A stretch of DNA of 64,000 nt from Roseibium polysiphoniae (GCF_014842925.1 NZ_JACYXJ010000002.1:434001-498000), one strand, 5' to 3'. Counted from the first letter of the stretch, positions 1 through 9,740 are shown. Numbers and translations: made by a program. The notes: generated by a model from the sequence alone, not told the origin.

Positions 1-1
1 T

Positions 2-685
2 TACAAGTCTATGGCCAAAGCCGGCTGTAAGCAGGTCCTACTGATAGGGGGCGTCACAAAGCGTCCCGACTTCACCTCCATTGTCGGCGATCTCGGCACG
101 TTGAAACGCTTGCCGAAAATCATCAAGGCGCTTGTGGGCGGAGACGATAGTCTTTTGACGAAGGTCATCAGTCTCTTCGAAGTGGAAGGCTATCAGGTGG
201 TGGGCATCAAGGACATCACACCGGAACTTTTGGCAGCCGGCGACGCGATGGGCGTGCATAAGCCTCGTGCAGAGGACCTTCGTGACCTGGAGCTCGCGCG
301 ATTGGCGACAACGCGTCTGGGTGATCTCGACATTGGCCAGGCTGCAGTTGCGCTCGGCGGGCGCGTGATCGCGGTAGAAGGCGCAGAAGGCACGGATGCC
401 ATGCTGGAGCGCTGTGTGACCTTGCGGGAGAACGGCCGAGTGCGGGCCAAGGGGAAGGCCGGCGTGCTGGTCAAGGCGGTCAAGCCTGGACAAGATCTTC
501 GGGTCGACCTGCCGACCATCGGTCCGAAGACAGTTGAGCTGGCGTCCAAAGCCGGGCTGGCAGGGATTGCTGTCGAGGCTGGCGGCGCCCTTGTTTCCGA
601 CCGGGTAGAGACGATTTCCGAAGCTGATGCCGCCGGTCTCTTTCTGTTTGGTTTTCAGGCCGACCCACCTGACGACGGGAGTTGA
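2..685 (+). CDS. lpxI: UDP-2,3-diacylglucosamine diphosphatase LpxI (5' end outside window)
   Basis: This is the 3' part of an LpxI (DUF1009) gene; the frame is open to the left edge, so the start lies upstream. LpxI cleaves UDP-2,3-diacylglucosamine to lipid X and UMP in the cytoplasm, replacing LpxH in most alphaproteobacteria. About 227 residues are visible where the family has about 270-290, so roughly the first 50 residues are missing. The stretch GGRVIAVEGAEGTDAMLERC matches the conserved core of the C-terminal DUF1009 domain. The stop overlaps the Shine-Dalgarno of lpxB, whose ATG follows 7 bases later, as expected in the lpxD-fabZ-lpxA-lpxI-lpxB operon. Identification is secure from sequence and context; the true start cannot be seen. 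Confidence 0.93.
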   Translation, partial: YKSMAKAGCKQVLLIGGVTKRPDFTSIVGDLGTLKRLPKIIKALVGGDDSLLTKVISLFEVEGYQVVGIKDITPELLAAGDAMGVHKPRAEDLRDLELARLATTRLGDLDIGQAAVALGGRVIAVEGAEGTDAMLERCVTLRENGRVRAKGKAGVLVKAVKPGQDLRVDLPTIGPKTVELASKAGLAGIAVEAGGALVSDRVETISEADAAGLFLFGFQADPPDDGS

Positions 686-691
686 GGTGAC

Positions 692-1885
692 ATGTCACTG
701 TCTGGCAACCCGGTCAGGGTCGCGATTTGTGTTGGTGAGGAATCTGGAGACCTTCTTGGCAGCCGGCTCATGGACGCGTTACAGGAGCGCCTCGGTCCAG
801 ACGGGGTGACTTTTACCGGGTTGGGCGGTGGTCGCATGCAGGCTCTTGGTATGGAGAGCCTTTTCGATATCTCGGATATTTCGGTCATGGGGATTTCCGC
901 CGTTCTGGCGCGGCTGCCCCTGATTGTCAAACGCGTCTATCAAACCGTCGATGCGATTGTTGAGAGCGATCCCGATGTGCTCGTGATCATCGACAGTCCG
1001 GACTTCACTCACAACGTCGCAAAGCGTGTGCGAAAACGCGCGCCGCATATTCCGATCGTGGGCTATGTCTCGCCATCAGTTTGGGCCTGGCGGCCGGGTC
1101 GGGCGCGCAAGATGAAAGCCTATGTGGACGAGCTTCTGGCGATTTTGCCATTCGAACCAGAGATCCACAGGAAGCTTGGTGGCCCGCCAACACACTATGT
1201 CGGCCACCCGTTGATTGAACGGCTCAGCGAGCTTCGGCCATCTGAGGGGGAACGGACGCCGGTCGAGGGACCCGACAAGGTCTTACTTGTCCTCCCGGGC
1301 AGCCGTGGCGGCGAGGTGGGTCGTCTTTTGGCCGACTTTGGCGGAACGGTCGAAAAGCTGAAGGAGCGTTTTCCGAATCTCGAAGTCCTGCTTCCTGCGG
1401 TTCCGCACCTGCGTGATCGTATTGTCGAGGGTGTGGCTCAGTGGAAATGCAAGCCGACCATCGTTGACGGCGAAGCCGACAAATATATGGCTTTCCGCAG
1501 GGCCCATGCGGCTCTGGCAGCGTCGGGAACCGTATCCCTGGAACTTGCCATCTCGGGCGTTCCCATGGCCATCTGCTACAAGCTTGACTGGTTCTATCGT
1601 CGCCTGAGGCAAATTCATAAAATCATTCCGATCGCCAGCGTCGGGTCCATGGTTCTGCCAAACATCATACTTGGCCGGAATGTTGTTCCTGAATTCCTGG
1701 ATGACGAGGCCAATCCTGGCAAGCTGTCGGATGTGATCGGAGACCTTCTGGTCGATAGCAGCGAACGCCGCCACCAGGTTGATGCGCTGAAGGATCTGGA
1801 TGCGAGGATGCAGCTGCCAGACGGCGGAAAGCAAAGCGATGCGGCGGCGTCGATCGTGCTCGAGGTTTTGAAACGTCAGGCTTGA
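692..1885 (+). CDS. lpxB: Lipid-A-disaccharide synthase
   Basis: The 397-residue product is a GT19-family glycosyltransferase. It condenses lipid X with UDP-2,3-diacylglucosamine to form the lipid A disaccharide at the inner face of the cytoplasmic membrane. The N-terminal GEESGDLLGSRLMDAL, the central LPGSRGGEV and the C-terminal SGTVSLELAISGVPM motifs are all typical of LpxB, and the length is normal for the family. The ATG is preceded by AGGTG overlapping the lpxI stop, indicating translational coupling. It follows its pathway neighbour lpxI directly, so function is supported by both sequence and position. Nothing unusual is seen. Confidence 0.97.
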   Translation: MSLSGNPVRVAICVGEESGDLLGSRLMDALQERLGPDGVTFTGLGGGRMQALGMESLFDISDISVMGISAVLARLPLIVKRVYQTVDAIVESDPDVLVIIDSPDFTHNVAKRVRKRAPHIPIVGYVSPSVWAWRPGRARKMKAYVDELLAILPFEPEIHRKLGGPPTHYVGHPLIERLSELRPSEGERTPVEGPDKVLLVLPGSRGGEVGRLLADFGGTVEKLKERFPNLEVLLPAVPHLRDRIVEGVAQWKCKPTIVDGEADKYMAFRRAHAALAASGTVSLELAISGVPMAICYKLDWFYRRLRQIHKIIPIASVGSMVLPNIILGRNVVPEFLDDEANPGKLSDVIGDLLVDSSERRHQVDALKDLDARMQLPDGGKQSDAAASIVLEVLKRQA

Positions 1886-1954
1886 TTGAGCCGGTTGGCT
1901 GCGGGACAAGAAGGAGCGTCGTTCAAGGTGACGCTTGGCTTTTTCCGAGGTCTC

Positions 1955-2449
1955 ATGAATATTCCAAGACTTGAAACTGATCGTCTGATCCTGCGTGCCC
2001 AGTCTTATGATGACTGGCCAGCCTACCGGGACATGATGCGGTCGGGGCGATCTTCAGGCATGGGCGGACCGCACGAAGACCCCTTTGCCTGGGGCATGTT
2101 CTGTCATGACCTCGTCCAATGGCAACTCTTCGGGCACGGCGCCTTGATGATGGACGACAAGCAGAGCGGGCGCTGTGTGGGCCAGGTCGGTATCAATGGC
2201 GGACCGTCGTTTCCCGAGCCTGAGTTCGGCTGGTTTGTCTATGAGGATGCTGAGGGCAAGGGCTATGCCTTTGAAGGCGCAACCGCCTTTCGGGAATGGG
2301 CGCTGGGTGAGCTGAGTCTGCCGTCACTGGTCAGCTATATCGATGATGACAATCTGCGATCGCGGGCTTTGGCGGAGCGCCTGGGCGCGCGGCTCGATGA
2401 TCGTCCGAAGGCTCCCGACCCCATCGACCTGGTCTATCGGCACAAATGA
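1955..2449 (+). CDS. GNAT-family N-acetyltransferase (RimJ/RimL type)
   Basis: The 164-residue product starts with LETDRLILRAQSYDDWPAY, the hallmark of the Acetyltransf_3/RimJ-RimL group of GNAT acyl-CoA transferases. It continues to a FEGATAFREWALGELSL segment and the C-terminal DDDNLRSRALAERLGARL helix that lines the acetyl-CoA site. The frame is open back to a TTG at 1886, immediately after the lpxB stop. The ATG at 1955 was chosen because family homology begins there and CGAGG lies 6 bases upstream. The acceptor substrate cannot be deduced. It lies downstream of lpxB on the same strand and ends at a bidirectional terminator; it may be transcribed with the lipid A operon but need not act in that pathway. 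Confidence 0.85.
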   Translation: MNIPRLETDRLILRAQSYDDWPAYRDMMRSGRSSGMGGPHEDPFAWGMFCHDLVQWQLFGHGALMMDDKQSGRCVGQVGINGGPSFPEPEFGWFVYEDAEGKGYAFEGATAFREWALGELSLPSLVSYIDDDNLRSRALAERLGARLDDRPKAPDPIDLVYRHK

Positions 2450-2461
2450 TGTGACAAGCAG

Positions 2462-2486
2462 AAAGGGCGCCCAATCGGCGCCCTTT
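2462..2486. terminator. Bidirectional terminator hairpin between the GNAT gene and gltA
   Basis: A perfect 10-bp inverted repeat (AAAGGGCGCC, 5-base loop, GGCGCCCTTT) lies between two convergent stop codons. Read on either strand, the stem ends in three Ts. This is a normal arrangement for a bidirectional intrinsic terminator, although the T tracts are short. Confidence 0.8.
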
Positions 2487-2511
2487 GAATTCGTATTGAT
2501 GGCAGAGCGCC

Positions 2512-3801
2512 TTAGCGCTGTTCGATCGGCGTGTAGTCGCGCTTTGGCGAGCCCGTGTAGAGCTGACGCGGACGGCCGATACGCTGGGACGGATCTTCCA
2601 CCATTTCCTTCCACTGAGCGATCCAGCCCACTGTGCGCGCAAGAGCGAAGAGCACGGTGAACATGGTGGTCGGGAAGCCGAGCGCACGCAGGGTGATGCC
2701 GGAGTAGAAGTCGATGTTCGGGTAAAGCTTCTTCTCAACGAAATACGGATCGTTGAGCGCAATCTTTTCCAGTTCCATCGCGATATCGAGCAGCGGATCG
2801 TCCTTGATGCCGAGCTCGCCGAGGACCTCGTGACAGGTCTTCTGCATGATCTTCGCGCGCGGATCGTAGTTCTTGTAGACCCGGTGACCGAAGCCCATGA
2901 GACGGAACGGATCGTTCTTGTCCTTGGCGCGGGCGACATATTCCGGAATGCGGTCAACAGAGCCGATCTCGGACAGCATGTTGAGCGCTGCTTCGTTGGC
3001 GCCGCCGTGTGCCGGACCCCAAAGGCAGGCAATGCCGGCTGCGATACAGGCAAACGGGTTTGCGCCCGAGGAACCGGCTAGACGAACGGTCGACGTCGAT
3101 GCGTTCTGCTCATGATCTGCGTGCAGGATGAAAATCCGGTCCATGGCACGGGCCAGAATCGGGTTCACCTTGTACTCTTCACAAGGAACTGCAAAGCACA
3201 TGTGCAGGAAGTTGGCCGAGTAATCCAGGTCGTTGCGCGGGTAAACGAACGGCTGCCCGACATGGTACTTGTAGGCCATGGCAGCGATGGTCGGCATCTT
3301 TGCGATCATGCGCAGGCTTGCGACCATGCGTTGATGCGGGTCGGAGATATCCGTGCTGTCATGGTAGAAAGCGGCAAGGGCGCCAACGGTGCCACACATG
3401 ACGGCCATCGGGTGAGCATCACGACGGTAGCCGGAGAAGAAGCGAGACATCTGCTCGTGAATCATCGTGTGGTAAGTCACACGCTGAACGAAATCTTCTT
3501 TCTGCGACTTGGTGGGGAGTTCACCGTACAGCAGAAGATAGCAAGATTCGAGGAAGTCACCGTGATCGGCGAGCTGGTCGATCGGATAGCCGCGATAAAG
3601 CAGCGTGCCTTCGTCGCCATCGATGTAGGTGATTTTGGATTCACATGACGCCGTGGACGTGAAGCCCGGATCGTATGTGAACATGCCGGTGTCTTTGTAG
3701 AGTGAGGAGATGTTCACTACAGACGGGCCAACGGATCCCTCCAGAACGTTAAATTCGTGGTCTGCGCCACCGACGTTCACTTTGGCTTTGTTTTCGGCCA
3801 T
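2512..3801 (-). CDS. gltA: Citrate synthase (type II, hexameric class)
   Basis: The 429-residue product condenses oxaloacetate and acetyl-CoA in the first step of the TCA cycle. All three catalytic regions are present: [16 protein letters not shown] (first His), [12 protein letters not shown] (second His) and the Asp-bearing [24 protein letters not shown] C-terminal block, which here is in variant form. [13 protein letters not shown] supplies the oxaloacetate-binding Arg. Length and the N-terminal beta domain ([18 protein letters not shown]) fit the NADH-sensitive Gram-negative GltA group. The gene stands alone on the minus strand with about 230 bp upstream before the gltX stop, which must hold its promoter. 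The neighbourhood lpxB-gltA-gltX-comEC-lexA is characteristic of rhizobia and relatives. Confidence 0.97.
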   Translation of the reverse strand: MAENKAKVNVGGADHEFNVLEGSVGPSVVNISSLYKDTGMFTYDPGFTSTASCESKITYIDGDEGTLLYRGYPIDQLADHGDFLESCYLLLYGELPTKSQKEDFVQRVTYHTMIHEQMSRFFSGYRRDAHPMAVMCGTVGALAAFYHDSTDISDPHQRMVASLRMIAKMPTIAAMAYKYHVGQPFVYPRNDLDYSANFLHMCFAVPCEEYKVNPILARAMDRIFILHADHEQNASTSTVRLAGSSGANPFACIAAGIACLWGPAHGGANEAALNMLSEIGSVDRIPEYVARAKDKNDPFRLMGFGHRVYKNYDPRAKIMQKTCHEVLGELGIKDDPLLDIAMELEKIALNDPYFVEKKLYPNIDFYSGITLRALGFPTTMFTVLFALARTVGWIAQWKEMVEDPSQRIGRPRQLYTGSPKRDYTPIEQR

Positions 3802-3993
3802 TCAGGTAACCCCCTTTTCAAGTACTCTTTGCGGCACCCGAGCGGCGGGTTGCTGCGTTCCACAAGCGGGAAAACAGGCCTGCCAGATGCAGCCGGAGAA
3901 ATGGTCGCGTTCTGCGTATCCCATTTGGTGCAGGGCCGCAAGGCAACGGTCCTAACGCTTTGGTCACATGCCTTCGTTTCGGCAGAAATCGCT

Positions 3994-4014
3994 AGGGCAG
4001 CCAAATGCTGCCCT
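3994..4014 (-). terminator. Possible terminator downstream of gltX
   Basis: An 8-bp perfect inverted repeat (AGGGCAGC, 5-base loop, GCTGCCCT) lies about 18 bases after the gltX stop on the minus strand. The following U tract is weak (AGCGATTT), so this could be a 3'-end stabilising hairpin instead. Confidence 0.5.
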
Positions 4015-4031
4015 GCGACAAATTACGGCAA

Positions 4032-5456
4032 TTAGCTTGCCTGATCGCTAACGCGAGCGATGGATTCTTCCCTACCAAGTGCAACGAGAACGTCATAAAT
4101 TCCGGGAGACGTCCCCCGGCCCGTAAGCGCGGCGCGCAGCGGCTGTGCGACCTTGCCCAGCTTGAGTTCTTTTTCTTCAGCGTAAGCCTTGACGGCGACC
4201 TCAAGAGGTTCAGCAGCCCACTCGGAAACGCCGGAGAGTACATTGCTCAAGTCAGCCAGAATCGCGCGCGCGCCTTCATCGAGAATCTTGTTGGCTTTCT
4301 CGTCGCAATCGAGCGGCCGCTGGCGCCAAAGGTAGCTGGCGCTTTCGGTCAGCTCCACGAGGGTCTTGGCGCGCTCCTTGAGGCCGGGCAGGGCTGCAAG
4401 TGCTGTCGCCTCGTTCTCGCCATCTGCCATCCAGGCCAGAACCGCATCGCCGCCGTCCGTGTGGGCAAGGCAGGTCTTCCAATGGGCGAGCAGCTCGGCA
4501 TCGTCCGTGCTGCGCATATAATGGCCATTGAGGTTTTCGAGCTTCTTGAAGTCGAAACGCGATGGCGATTTGCCGATGGCATCCATGCCGAACCATTTGA
4601 TCATGTCTTCGGTCGACATGATTTCCTCATCGCCGTGGCTCCATCCAAGGCGCGCAAGGTAGTTGCGCATGGCCTGTGGAAGGTAGCCTAAGGCGCGATA
4701 GGCTTCCGCACCGGTCGCTCCGTGGCGCTTGGACAGTTTCGCGCCATCGGGGCCATGAATCAGCGGGATGTGCGACATGGCAGGCACGGTCCAGCCCATG
4801 GCCTGGAAAATCAGGCTCTGGCGGGCGGCGTTGGTCAGATGGTCATCGCCGCGGATGATGTGGGTGATGCCCATGTCGTGGTCATCCACGACGACAGCAA
4901 GCATATAGGTCGGCGTGCCGTCGGAGCGCATCAGGACCAGATCGTCCAGATCCTTGTTGGGGAAGGTGACACGGCCCTGGACCAGATCGTCCACCACGGT
5001 CTCGCCTTCCTGGGGCGCTTTCAGCCTGATGGCCGGTGCAACGCCTTCAGGCGCCTCTGAGGCATCCCGTTCACGCCAGCGGCCGTCATAGCGGGGCGGA
5101 CGGCCTTCTGCGCGCGCCTTTTCACGCATCTCGGTCAGTTCTTCGGGCGTGGCGTAGCAGGGATAGGCCTTGCCGGCTGCAACCAACGCATCGACCACTT
5201 CCCGGTGTCTGTCGACGCGGCCGACCTGGGAGATCGGATCGCCTTCCCAGTCGAGACCCAACCATGTCAGCCCGTCGAGGATGGCATCAACGGCGTCCTG
5301 GGTTGAGCGCGCGCGGTCAGTGTCCTCGATGCGCAGAAGCATCTTGCCGCCGTGGTGCTTGGCAAACAGCCAGTTGAAAAGGGCTGTACGGGCACCGCCG
5401 ATATGAAGGAAACCGGTCGGGGAGGGAGCGAAACGCGTGACGATCTGATTGGCCAT
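4032..5456 (-). CDS. gltX: Glutamyl-tRNA synthetase
   Basis: The 474-residue product charges tRNA-Glu. The class I signatures are present: FLHIGGART (HIGH box) near residue 18 and KLSKRHGA (KMSKS box) near residue 245. The frame is open for 30 more codons upstream, but the ATG at 5456 gives the normal N-terminus [20 protein letters not shown], whereas the extra residues have no family similarity. It lies divergently from comEC with about 80 bp between them, so promoters in both directions must sit in that gap. Ordinary housekeeping gene; nothing unusual. Confidence 0.97.
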   Translation of the reverse strand: MANQIVTRFAPSPTGFLHIGGARTALFNWLFAKHHGGKMLLRIEDTDRARSTQDAVDAILDGLTWLGLDWEGDPISQVGRVDRHREVVDALVAAGKAYPCYATPEELTEMREKARAEGRPPRYDGRWRERDASEAPEGVAPAIRLKAPQEGETVVDDLVQGRVTFPNKDLDDLVLMRSDGTPTYMLAVVVDDHDMGITHIIRGDDHLTNAARQSLIFQAMGWTVPAMSHIPLIHGPDGAKLSKRHGATGAEAYRALGYLPQAMRNYLARLGWSHGDEEIMSTEDMIKWFGMDAIGKSPSRFDFKKLENLNGHYMRSTDDAELLAHWKTCLAHTDGGDAVLAWMADGENEATALAALPGLKERAKTLVELTESASYLWRQRPLDCDEKANKILDEGARAILADLSNVLSGVSEWAAEPLEVAVKAYAEEKELKLGKVAQPLRAALTGRGTSPGIYDVLVALGREESIARVSDQAS

Positions 5457-5534
5457 GGTGATTTTTATGGGTCTCTGCCAGAATGTTGAAGCAGGCGGAC
5501 GGCCGCCGTGTTGGCGGCGTCTTAGCATAGGCTT

Positions 5535-8093
5535 GTGAAAGTCCAAAGGGGCGCGAAGGATTTGACCGTGGCTGGTGCGGATCCACCGCCCGGCTCAGAT
5601 GGCAGTGTCGATCCTGGGGCTGACGCTGCTCCAGTTGCGCAGCCCATCAAGGGCCGCCGGGCGGACAGGAAAACGGGCGCGAAAGATGATGCGGGCCGAT
5701 CGGCCGGACGGAGAAACCGTCGCTTTCGTCAAATACTCAAAGCCTTTCAAGTCATGTCGCGGGGCTCTGCCGCATTTGATCGCAGCTTTCATGATCGGGA
5801 GGTGACCGGCGCGCTGTCTCAGCCGCCACGGTCGAAGCTCCGCCGCAATCCCTTGCAGGAAGAACAGTGGCTGCTTTGGATTGGCTTCGCCTTCGCTCTT
5901 GGCATCCTGACCTACATGGTCCTTCCCGAGGAACCGAATCTCTTGGCCCTGGGCGCGGTCTTTTTGGCGGCGCTGGTCTGGATCGGACGCAAGGCGGTGA
6001 CCGGCCAAGCCGGGGTGGCGGCGATCCTTCTCTTGTCAGCGCTGAGCGGTGTTCTGGTGGCAAGCCTTCGCGTGACGCTTTGCGAAGCACCCCGGCTTTA
6101 CCAGCCTCGCAACTTGTCGCTTGAGGGGCGCGTCCTTGAAAGACAGGAAAGTGCGCGCGGTCCACGTCTCATCTTGGAGGTTCACAGCTATGAGGACTAT
6201 GGCAAACTGCGGTCGCCGGGGGACCCCTTCGGCGGCGGGCGTTTACCAGAGACCATTCGCATTTCCATACCCAAGGCGGCGATGGTGCGCACCGGTGACG
6301 GGGTGAAACTGACTGCCCGCCTGTTCCCGCCATCAGGTCCGGCACGGCCAGGGGGCTATGACTTCTCGTTTTGGGCTTATTTCGATGGCCTTGGCGCAAC
6401 CGGATTTTCCTATGGCGCGCCTGACCCAGTGGATCTCGGACCGCCGCCGGGTTGGCTTCGTCTCAAGCGCGGCCTTGAGACTGTCCGATCAAGTATCGGA
6501 GATCGCATCCGGGCTGTTCTTCCTGTTGGTGACGGAGCCGAACTCGCGGTCGCACTCCTGGTTGGTGACCGGAGCGGGCTTTCGGAGCAGGCGGAGGACG
6601 CCTTGAGGGCCTCCGGGTTGGCTCATGTTCTTGCAATTTCGGGGCTTCACATGGCGCTTTTTGCTGGCGGCGCATTCGGCGTCGCTTTGCTCTTGCTGGC
6701 TGCTTCCGAAACCGCTGCACTCAAGCTGCCGTCTCACAAGGTCGCAGCCGTTGTGGCGCTCCTGGCCGCAACGCTTTATCTGGCGCTTTCCGGCGCGTCC
6801 GTTGCTACACAACGGTCCTACATGATGATCAGTCTGGTGTTCCTCGGATTGATTATGTCGCGAAAGGGTTTGACGCTGCACAGCGTTGCATTGGCTGGGC
6901 TTGTCCTGCTCGTGCTGGCTCCCGAGCGGCTCCTTCACCCCGGGTTTCAAATGTCCTTTGCCGCTGTGATCTGTCTTGTCGCAGTCTATGGGACCTGGCG
7001 GACGCACCGCCTCGAGCGCGGAGCTTTCCAACTGCGTGCAGATGGCGGGATCGTGCGGCGCCTGCTGTCATTCGCCGGGGGCTCGCTCGCAGGCCTTCTG
7101 GTCACGGCGCTTGTGGCCGGGGTCGCGACCGGGATCATCGGTGCGCATCACTTTGGCCGTATCGCACCCATGGGGCTCCTCGGAAACTTGCTTGGCATGC
7201 CGGTGTTCACACTCGTGATCATGCCGATGGGTGTCCTTGCGCTTGTGCTCATGCCATTTGGTCTGGCGGCGCTCCCTCTCAAGGTCATGGAGGCAGGCCT
7301 TGAGCTTTTGCTTGCGATTGCCGGCTGGGTCATTGACTTCGGCACGGATGGGCTCGGCGTTGGCGACGGGCATCTGGTGCCGCCGGGAGACTTGCCGACT
7401 GTGCTCCTGATCATGGGGCTTTTTCTGGTTGTTCTGGCACGGCGTTGGTTTCGTCTTGCCGGTGTTCCGGCGCTTTTGCTGGCAACCGGGCTGATCTGGG
7501 GCGAACGGCCGCCAGATGTTCAGATTTCAGCTTCGGGAGACCGTATCGCTGCTCGGGGGGCGGATGGACTTTTATATGTCGCGTCGAGACAGGCGGGGTT
7601 TGAGACGGACATCTGGCTGCAGGCAGAAGGTCAGGCCCAATCTGTTTTCCACAAACAGAAAATGACATCGGATCAATACCGCTGCGACGATTCGGGATGT
7701 GTCTACCGGGCCTATCCACCTGGGCCGGAGAGCGCGCCTCGGACGGTTGAGGGGCCAAACACAAGGCCAAATTCTGCGCAGCAAGGCCTTGTCACACTGA
7801 CCGGTCAGCCCCTGCGCATCGCCATGCCAAAGACCCCGCAGGCGTTTGCTATTGATTGTGACTTGGCCGACCTTGTCGTCACGGATCTGGATGTCCCGGA
7901 AGACTGTGCTGCAGAGCTCGTCATTGCCGGTGCCGAACGGCGTGAGGCGGGGGCATTGTCGCTCTGGCTAGAAACGGTCAATGACAATAGATCATCAAAA
8001 GAGCGGAGTAGCAGCCCTGCTCAGACAGTTGTCACCCGCTGGATCGCAGCGAAATCCCGACCGGCCCGGCCCTGGCATCAGGGGACGCCATAA
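5535..8093 (+). CDS. comEC: ComEC/Rec2-family DNA-uptake channel protein
   Basis: This is a large polytopic membrane protein of the ComEC family, thought to form the inner-membrane channel for transforming DNA. After a charged N-terminal tail, residues about 115-160 hold the first helices and a DUF4131-like domain ([26 protein letters not shown]). The Competence domain follows from about 360 ([21 protein letters not shown]), with many hydrophobic helices to about 650. The C-terminal 190 residues are soluble and lack the HxHxDH motif of a metallo-beta-lactamase domain, which is common in alphaproteobacterial ComEC. The GTG at 5535 gives 852 residues; the first 73 are low-complexity and charged, so the ATG at 5754 is a credible alternative start. 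Divergent to gltX and convergent with lexA. Confidence 0.88.
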   Translation: MKVQRGAKDLTVAGADPPPGSDGSVDPGADAAPVAQPIKGRRADRKTGAKDDAGRSAGRRNRRFRQILKAFQVMSRGSAAFDRSFHDREVTGALSQPPRSKLRRNPLQEEQWLLWIGFAFALGILTYMVLPEEPNLLALGAVFLAALVWIGRKAVTGQAGVAAILLLSALSGVLVASLRVTLCEAPRLYQPRNLSLEGRVLERQESARGPRLILEVHSYEDYGKLRSPGDPFGGGRLPETIRISIPKAAMVRTGDGVKLTARLFPPSGPARPGGYDFSFWAYFDGLGATGFSYGAPDPVDLGPPPGWLRLKRGLETVRSSIGDRIRAVLPVGDGAELAVALLVGDRSGLSEQAEDALRASGLAHVLAISGLHMALFAGGAFGVALLLLAASETAALKLPSHKVAAVVALLAATLYLALSGASVATQRSYMMISLVFLGLIMSRKGLTLHSVALAGLVLLVLAPERLLHPGFQMSFAAVICLVAVYGTWRTHRLERGAFQLRADGGIVRRLLSFAGGSLAGLLVTALVAGVATGIIGAHHFGRIAPMGLLGNLLGMPVFTLVIMPMGVLALVLMPFGLAALPLKVMEAGLELLLAIAGWVIDFGTDGLGVGDGHLVPPGDLPTVLLIMGLFLVVLARRWFRLAGVPALLLATGLIWGERPPDVQISASGDRIAARGADGLLYVASRQAGFETDIWLQAEGQAQSVFHKQKMTSDQYRCDDSGCVYRAYPPGPESAPRTVEGPNTRPNSAQQGLVTLTGQPLRIAMPKTPQAFAIDCDLADLVVTDLDVPEDCAAELVIAGAERREAGALSLWLETVNDNRSSKERSSSPAQTVVTRWIAAKSRPARPWHQGTP

Positions 8094-8130
8094 GCCTTTC
8101 GGTACATGTGTCTTAGTCTTGCCCGCGCTC

Positions 8131-8841
8131 TCAATATTGTCTGAACAGGGCGACCAGACGGCCTTGCACCTGCACGCGACCAGGGCCGAAGATGCGGGTT
8201 TCATAGGCCGGGTTGGCAGCTTCCAGAGCAATCGAAGGGCCCTTTTTGCGCAAGCGCTTCAATGTGGCTTCTTCGTCGTCGACCAGTGCCACGACGATGT
8301 CGCCGCTGTCGGCGGTGTCGGTCCTTCGGATCAAAACCGTATCGCCATCGAGAATGCCGGCTTCGATCATGGAATCGCCGCGAACTTCAAGAGCATAATG
8401 CTCGCCCTTGCCGATGAGCTCAGGCGGCACCGTGATGGAATGGCTGTGGGTCTGGATTGCCTCGATGGGCACACCTGCGGCGATCCGGCCCATGACCGGG
8501 ATCTCGGTGCCGGCAACTTCCGGTTCCGGCGCGGACACCTTTGGCGCTTCCTTGCCGAGGGAGCCTTCGATGACTTCGGGGGAGAAGCTGCCCCGCGGCG
8601 GAGGCGAACTGAGCCCGGGCGCAATCGAGTCGGGCAGGCGGATGACTTCCATCGCCCTTGCCCGATTCGGAAGGCGGCGAATGAAGCCCCGTTCTTCGAG
8701 CGCCGTGATCAGGCGGTGAATCCCGGACTTCGACCTCAAGTCAAGCGCGTCCTTCATTTCGTCGAAAGAGGGCGGAACCCCGGCTTCCTTCAACCTTTCA
8801 TGAATGAACATGAGCAGTTCATATTGCTTGCGCGTCAACAT
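8131..8841 (-). CDS. lexA: SOS-response transcriptional repressor LexA
   Basis: The 236-residue product represses SOS genes and self-cleaves when RecA filaments form. Residues 1-65 are the winged-helix DNA-binding domain ([16 protein letters not shown], then [16 protein letters not shown]). A proline-rich linker follows, then the S24 peptidase domain with the scissile Ala122-Gly123 (GRIAAGVP), catalytic Ser157 (RGDSMIEAG) and Lys195 ([11 protein letters not shown]). The N-terminal domain and the 236-residue length fit the alphaproteobacterial form, which binds GTTC-N7-GTTC rather than the E. coli box. A matching operator sits in its own promoter, so autoregulation is expected. The left end of the accessory island begins about 105 bp upstream of the start codon. 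Confidence 0.97.
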   Translation of the reverse strand: MLTRKQYELLMFIHERLKEAGVPPSFDEMKDALDLRSKSGIHRLITALEERGFIRRLPNRARAMEVIRLPDSIAPGLSSPPPRGSFSPEVIEGSLGKEAPKVSAPEPEVAGTEIPVMGRIAAGVPIEAIQTHSHSITVPPELIGKGEHYALEVRGDSMIEAGILDGDTVLIRRTDTADSGDIVVALVDDEEATLKRLRKKGPSIALEAANPAYETRIFGPGRVQVQGRLVALFRQY

Positions 8842-8887
8842 CCCTAGATTCTCCAGCGTGACCCGGTTGGGTACAAATCATGAACGT

Positions 8888-8916
8888 ACCATACCTGTTC
8901 TCACTGTGTTCTACAA
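8888..8916 (-). promoter_or_regulatory. lexA promoter containing an alphaproteobacterial SOS box
   Basis: On the minus strand, TTGTAG (8916-8911) and TATGGT (8893-8888) are separated by exactly 17 bases and fit -35 and -10 boxes. The SOS operator GTTC-N7-GTTC (8897-8911 on the plus strand) fills the spacer, so LexA bound here would block RNA polymerase. The leader to the start codon would be about 40 bases. Confidence 0.88.
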
Positions 8917-8946
8917 GGCTTAAGGTTTTGTTGCTCCTTTTGAGGT

Positions 8947-9180
8947 TGTCGGAATTAGTCTGCTGCGGAAGTGGGGCTTTTGGCCGGAATTAATCGGCAC
9001 CAGACTGCCAAATGTGGCTTATTTTCATAAAGTTGATTGGTTTTCGATTGCGGACCGTAGGGTCCGCAATATCAACCAGTGCAGATTAATTTTGGAACAT
9101 ATTGAAAACAAAAGAAGAAATATACTGCGGATTAAATTTTTGCCTATGTGGAACGGCCGACTGCGGACCTATTGCGGACC
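8947..9180 (+). repeat. Left end of the island with repeated end-binding-like motifs
   Basis: From the TGTC terminus at 8947 inward, the motif GTGCCGATTAATT or a close variant recurs. It occurs in inverted orientation at 8988-9001, in direct orientation at 9079-9092 (GTGCAGATTAATT) and as TGCGGATTAAATT at 9125-9137. TGCGGACC also recurs at 9049-9056, 9162-9169 and 9173-9180 and inverted at 9061-9068. Multiple short repeats in mixed orientation within about 200 bp of the terminus are what Mu-family transposase binding sites look like. Assignment to transposase rather than repressor is inference. Confidence 0.55.
9047..9070. repeat. Perfect inverted repeat in the island's left end
   Basis: ATTGCGGACC, a 4-base loop (GTAG) and GGTCCGCAAT form a perfect 10-bp stem. 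It lies about 100 bp beyond the repressor stop codon and 100 bp inside the element terminus. It could terminate the repressor transcript before it reaches lexA, or serve as a protein-binding site; there is no T tract. Confidence 0.6.
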
Positions 9181-9726
9181 ATTTTTGTTTCTGTGTTTGA
9201 TTGCCCGTGCAAAGTAGGGGAGGTCGTAGCGGTCGACGTTTCGAATGTATTCTTTGAATTCGTCGTTGGTCATGCGGCCGCTGTCGACAAGCTCCTTTTT
9301 CTTTCGTTCGATAAAATCGGCAAATATCAACATCGCCATGCCGATGGATTCACCTTTGGCCAGTGTTTCCTCCGCATCCATGAAGGCAAGTTCTTCAGGT
9401 GCGTGCTTTTCCAGGATCTCGATAAGGATCCGCTCGCCGGTCAGCTTCATGGTCGTAATCCAGAAATCATCGATCCGGGTCTCAAGCGATTCGGTCTGCT
9501 GTCGCGGGAATGCTTCGCCAAAGAGAAAGTAGTCTATCTTTTCTCCGGTTCCGGCACAGGCCTGTAGCAAAAATTCCAGGGGGATCGAGTTTCTCGTTCT
9601 CCAGGATGAAATTGCTTTGTTGGAGACCTCAAAGTAGTTAGCCAGGTCGATATCGGTAGTCGTACTGGTTGATGCCTTTAAGCGTTCAATTACCTCGCTG
9701 GCGTTTACTTTGATTCCTTTTGCCAT
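9169..9726 (-). CDS. CI-like phage repressor (HTH domain protein)
   Basis: The 185-residue product has an N-terminal bacteriophage CI-type helix-turn-helix. VIERLKASTSTTTDIDLANY leads into FEVSNKAISSWRTRNSIPLE and then LLQACAGTGEKIDYFLFG, the usual sequence around the recognition helix. The remainder is charged and unassigned, ending in a lysine-rich stretch; no peptidase Ser/Lys motif is apparent. The ATG at 9726 was preferred to upstream codons because AAGGAA precedes it. It is transcribed divergently from the Ner-like gene across a short operator-like region, the layout of repressor and early promoters in Mu-like phages. Its likely role is to silence transposase expression. Base composition is clearly richer in A+T than the flanking core genes. 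Confidence 0.72.
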   Translation of the reverse strand: MAKGIKVNASEVIERLKASTSTTTDIDLANYFEVSNKAISSWRTRNSIPLEFLLQACAGTGEKIDYFLFGEAFPRQQTESLETRIDDFWITTMKLTGERILIEILEKHAPEELAFMDAEETLAKGESIGMAMLIFADFIERKKKELVDSGRMTNDEFKEYIRNVDRYDLPYFARAIKHRNKNGPQ

Positions 9727-9740
9727 TGTTTCCTTATCCG

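Noticed and set aside
7500..8093. A missing metallo-beta-lactamase domain in ComEC as a truncation
   Set aside because: Alphaproteobacterial ComEC proteins frequently lack this domain and have a divergent soluble tail instead, and the frame ends normally before lexA.
8942..8946. 5-bp target duplication for the island
   Set aside because: GAGGT on the left and GGTAT on the right do not match in register. The partial similarity is too short to claim, so the island call rests on the inverted ends and gene content only.
9088..9170. CRISPR-like short direct repeats in the island's left end
   Set aside because: The recurring TGCGGACC and GATTAATT motifs are only 8-13 bases long, irregularly spaced and in both orientations. 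They fit protein-binding sites, not a CRISPR array.
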